The notes under the pieces are model-generated. The model had not been told where the DNA came from. It did not search any database and was given only the letters and a program-made list of their open reading frames with translations. From JALZEG01 sp046263255 (GTDB taxonomy: Bacteria > Actinomycetota > CADDZG01 > WHSQ01), in the NCBI GenBank assembly GCA_046263255.1, contig JBHELD010000050.1, positions 1 through 39,888 on the forward strand: a stretch of DNA of 39,888 bases, given 5' to 3'. Position numbers and translations under genes: made by a program. Below, piece after piece: positions 38,287 to 39,888 of this stretch (position 1 is the first letter of the stretch; the number at the start of each line of letters is the position of its first letter).

Positions 38287-39888
38287 ATGGCTGGGCGGGA
38301 CTCTTCTCTATTTTCGCGCGACCGCTCGGCATCCGAGCGTGTCCGGCTGGGCCGGCTCCTTGCCACGTTGCTCTTTGCGGGAGCGCTGCTTCCCGCCGCC
38401 GGCCCCTCGTCGAGCGCCGCCGCGAGGCCTTCGACAGAACCAGCCCAAGCTTCAGAGACGGCGATAGAGGCGCAACTCGGCTCTCTACCGCTCTACTTCG
38501 TCGCCAACCGCGGTCAGGCCGACGAGCGCGTCAACTTCTACGTGCAGGGCAGCGAGACCAACGTCTATTTCACGAACAGGGGCATCACCTATCTGCTCAG
38601 CGACCGCGATTCGGACAAGCGCTGGGCGGTGAAGCTCGACTTCGTCGGCGCCAACCAGGTTACCCCGCAGGGCCGGGGCCGCACCCCCGCGACCATCAAC
38701 TACTTCAAGGGCCCCCAAGAAGACTGGAAGACGGATATCCCCACCTACTCGGGCCTCGTCTACCGCGACCTGTGGGACGGCATCGACCTCGTCTACTCGG
38801 GCACCGCCAGCTCGCTCAAGCAGTCCTTCGTCGTCCATCCCGGAGCAGATCCGGACGACATCCGCCTCGCCTACCGTGGCGCCACCTCGGTGCACAAGAA
38901 CCCCGTCGGCGAGATCACGGTGACGACCCCGGTCGGAGGCTTTAGCGACGCCCGCCCCCGCTCCTTCCAAAGGGTCAGAGGTGAGCGCGCGACGGTGGAG
39001 AGCTCCCACCGGCTCGAGACTGCGCGCAAGGAGACACGGACTTACGGCTTTAAGGTCGGCTACTACGACCGCACCCGAACGCTCGTGATCGATCCTGAGG
39101 TGGTCGTCTACGCGGGCTACATCGGCGGCTCCGGGCAGGACCAGGGATTCGGGATCGCGGTGGACGGCGCGGGCGCCGCCTACGTCACGGGGCTCACGAG
39201 CTCGACCGAGGCCACCTTCCCCGCGACCGGGGGCCCCGACCTCTTTCACAACGGGGGCGGCGACGCGTTCGTGGCCAAGGTCGTCCCCGGAGGGGGCTCG
39301 CTCGCCTACGCGGGCTACCTCGGCGGCTCCGGGGCCGACGAGGGACGCGGGATCGCGGTGGACGGCTCCGGCGCCGCCTACGTCACGGGGCGCACAGACT
39401 CGACCGCGGCCACCTTTCCGGTGACCGGGGGCCTCGACCTCTCCCACAACGGGTTCGAGGACGCGTTCGTGGCCAAGGTCGCCCCCGGAGGGGGCTCGCT
39501 CGCCTACGCGGGCTACCTCGGCGGCTCCGGGACCGACTTCGGAAACGGGATCGCGGTGGACGGCTCCGGCGCGGCCTACGTCAGCGGGTTCACGCACTCG
39601 ACCGAGGCCACCTTCCCCGCGACCGGGGGCCCCGACCTCTCCCACAACGGGAGCGCCGACGCGTTCGTGGCCAAGGTCGCCCCCGGAGGGGGCTCGCTCG
39701 CCTACGCGGGCTACCTCGGCGGCTCCGGAACCGACGAGGGACACGGGATCGCGGTGGACGGCTCCGGCGCCGCCTACGTCACGGGGTTCACGGACTCGTC
39801 CGCGGCCACCTTTCCGGTGACGGGGGGCCCCGACCTCTCCCACAACGGGGTCTTCGACGCGTTCGTGGCCAAGGTCTCTCCCGGAGGG
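38287..39888 (+). CDS. Secreted SBBP-repeat beta-propeller protein, 3'-truncated by the window edge
   Basis: ATG 38287 follows a GGGGGGG ribosome site; the frame is open to the last base (534 codons). A signal-anchor-like segment (LGRLLATLLFAGALLPAAGP) precedes a domain (SLPLYFVANRGQADERVNFY) that is typical of the large N-terminal module of SBBP proteins. From 39109 four tandem 66-residue SBBP repeats start YAGYxGGSGxDxGxGIAVDG and contain AYVTG and DAFVAKVxPGG. The DNA repeats every 198 bp (39109, 39307, 39505, 39703) with high identity. Secreted propeller; adhesive or scaffold roles are guesses. It is the first gene right of the island. Confidence 0.92.
   Translation, partial: MAGRDSSLFSRDRSASERVRLGRLLATLLFAGALLPAAGPSSSAAARPSTEPAQASETAIEAQLGSLPLYFVANRGQADERVNFYVQGSETNVYFTNRGITYLLSDRDSDKRWAVKLDFVGANQVTPQGRGRTPATINYFKGPQEDWKTDIPTYSGLVYRDLWDGIDLVYSGTASSLKQSFVVHPGADPDDIRLAYRGATSVHKNPVGEITVTTPVGGFSDARPRSFQRVRGERATVESSHRLETARKETRTYGFKVGYYDRTRTLVIDPEVVVYAGYIGGSGQDQGFGIAVDGAGAAYVTGLTSSTEATFPATGGPDLFHNGGGDAFVAKVVPGGGSLAYAGYLGGSGADEGRGIAVDGSGAAYVTGRTDSTAATFPVTGGLDLSHNGFEDAFVAKVAPGGGSLAYAGYLGGSGTDFGNGIAVDGSGAAYVSGFTHSTEATFPATGGPDLSHNGSADAFVAKVAPGGGSLAYAGYLGGSGTDEGHGIAVDGSGAAYVTGFTDSSAATFPVTGGPDLSHNGVFDAFVAKVSPGG

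Noticed and set aside
38485..39843. 452-codon minus-strand frame with repeats (VGEVGAPGR)
   Set aside because: It is the antisense of the SBBP repeats; the plus-strand frame has a signal segment, known repeats and a proper start.
39109..39888. CRISPR or minisatellite explanation for the 198-bp repeats
   Set aside because: The repeats are in one coding frame and encode the SBBP motif.

Overview
The window is high-GC DNA with many GTG starts. It carries a tandem pair of PASTA-type Ser/Thr kinases, a trpG/pabA-like amidotransferase, a class E sortase and crgA. This gene set is typical of the division and cell-wall locus of Actinomycetota, so the source is probably an actinobacterium, perhaps a deep-branching uncultured lineage. 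The sequence alone does not fix genus or order. No rRNA, CRISPR array or dnaA is present.

Layout. (1) 1-6043 is a core block: two kinases overlapping by 4 bp (the first cut by the window edge), amidotransferase, 38-aa membrane protein plus sortase, crgA, a small Cys-motif membrane protein and a thiolase. (2) About 6044-11830 is an accessory block with more AT-rich codon use: an Xre repressor, a small HTH-like protein, a 271-aa conserved protein, a frameshifted small gene, an internally deleted IS1595-type transposase, a PfkB-family sugar kinase, and a divergent 758-aa SIR2 / alpha-alpha toroid / NUDIX fusion. (3) 11838-31391 returns to chromosomal-type genes: a PP2C/HATPase stress-signalling protein next to a NUDIX-MBL fusion, an SCP2 protein, an RlpA-like barrel protein, several secreted proteins (CocE/NonD hydrolase, two LVIVD-repeat proteins, a peptidase-like protein with GYWL repeats), an AbiEi/DUF559 protein bracketed by hairpins, tRNA-Ala(TGC), DinB and NTF2-like proteins, a 991-aa Ala-rich coiled-coil protein and thioredoxin. 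(4) 31536-37812 is a genomic island in tRNA-Ile(GAT), marked by a perfect 46-bp duplication of the tRNA 3' part. It holds an Xre/ImmA regulatory pair, a three-gene VWA / membrane-protein operon, a RusA-like protein and gene fragments, with no visible integrase. (5) 37813-end has a tandem-repeat spacer and the start of a secreted SBBP-repeat protein that runs off the window.

Two loci are the best candidates for undescribed biology. The SIR2-toroid-NUDIX protein with its divergent PfkB kinase looks like an NAD/ADP-ribose-centred conflict effector in one polypeptide. The island cargo operon (VWA-like lipoprotein, four-TM protein, membrane-anchored VWA protein) sits beside an Xre/ImmA switch. Both functions are inferred; only the domain motifs and the island boundaries are seen directly.
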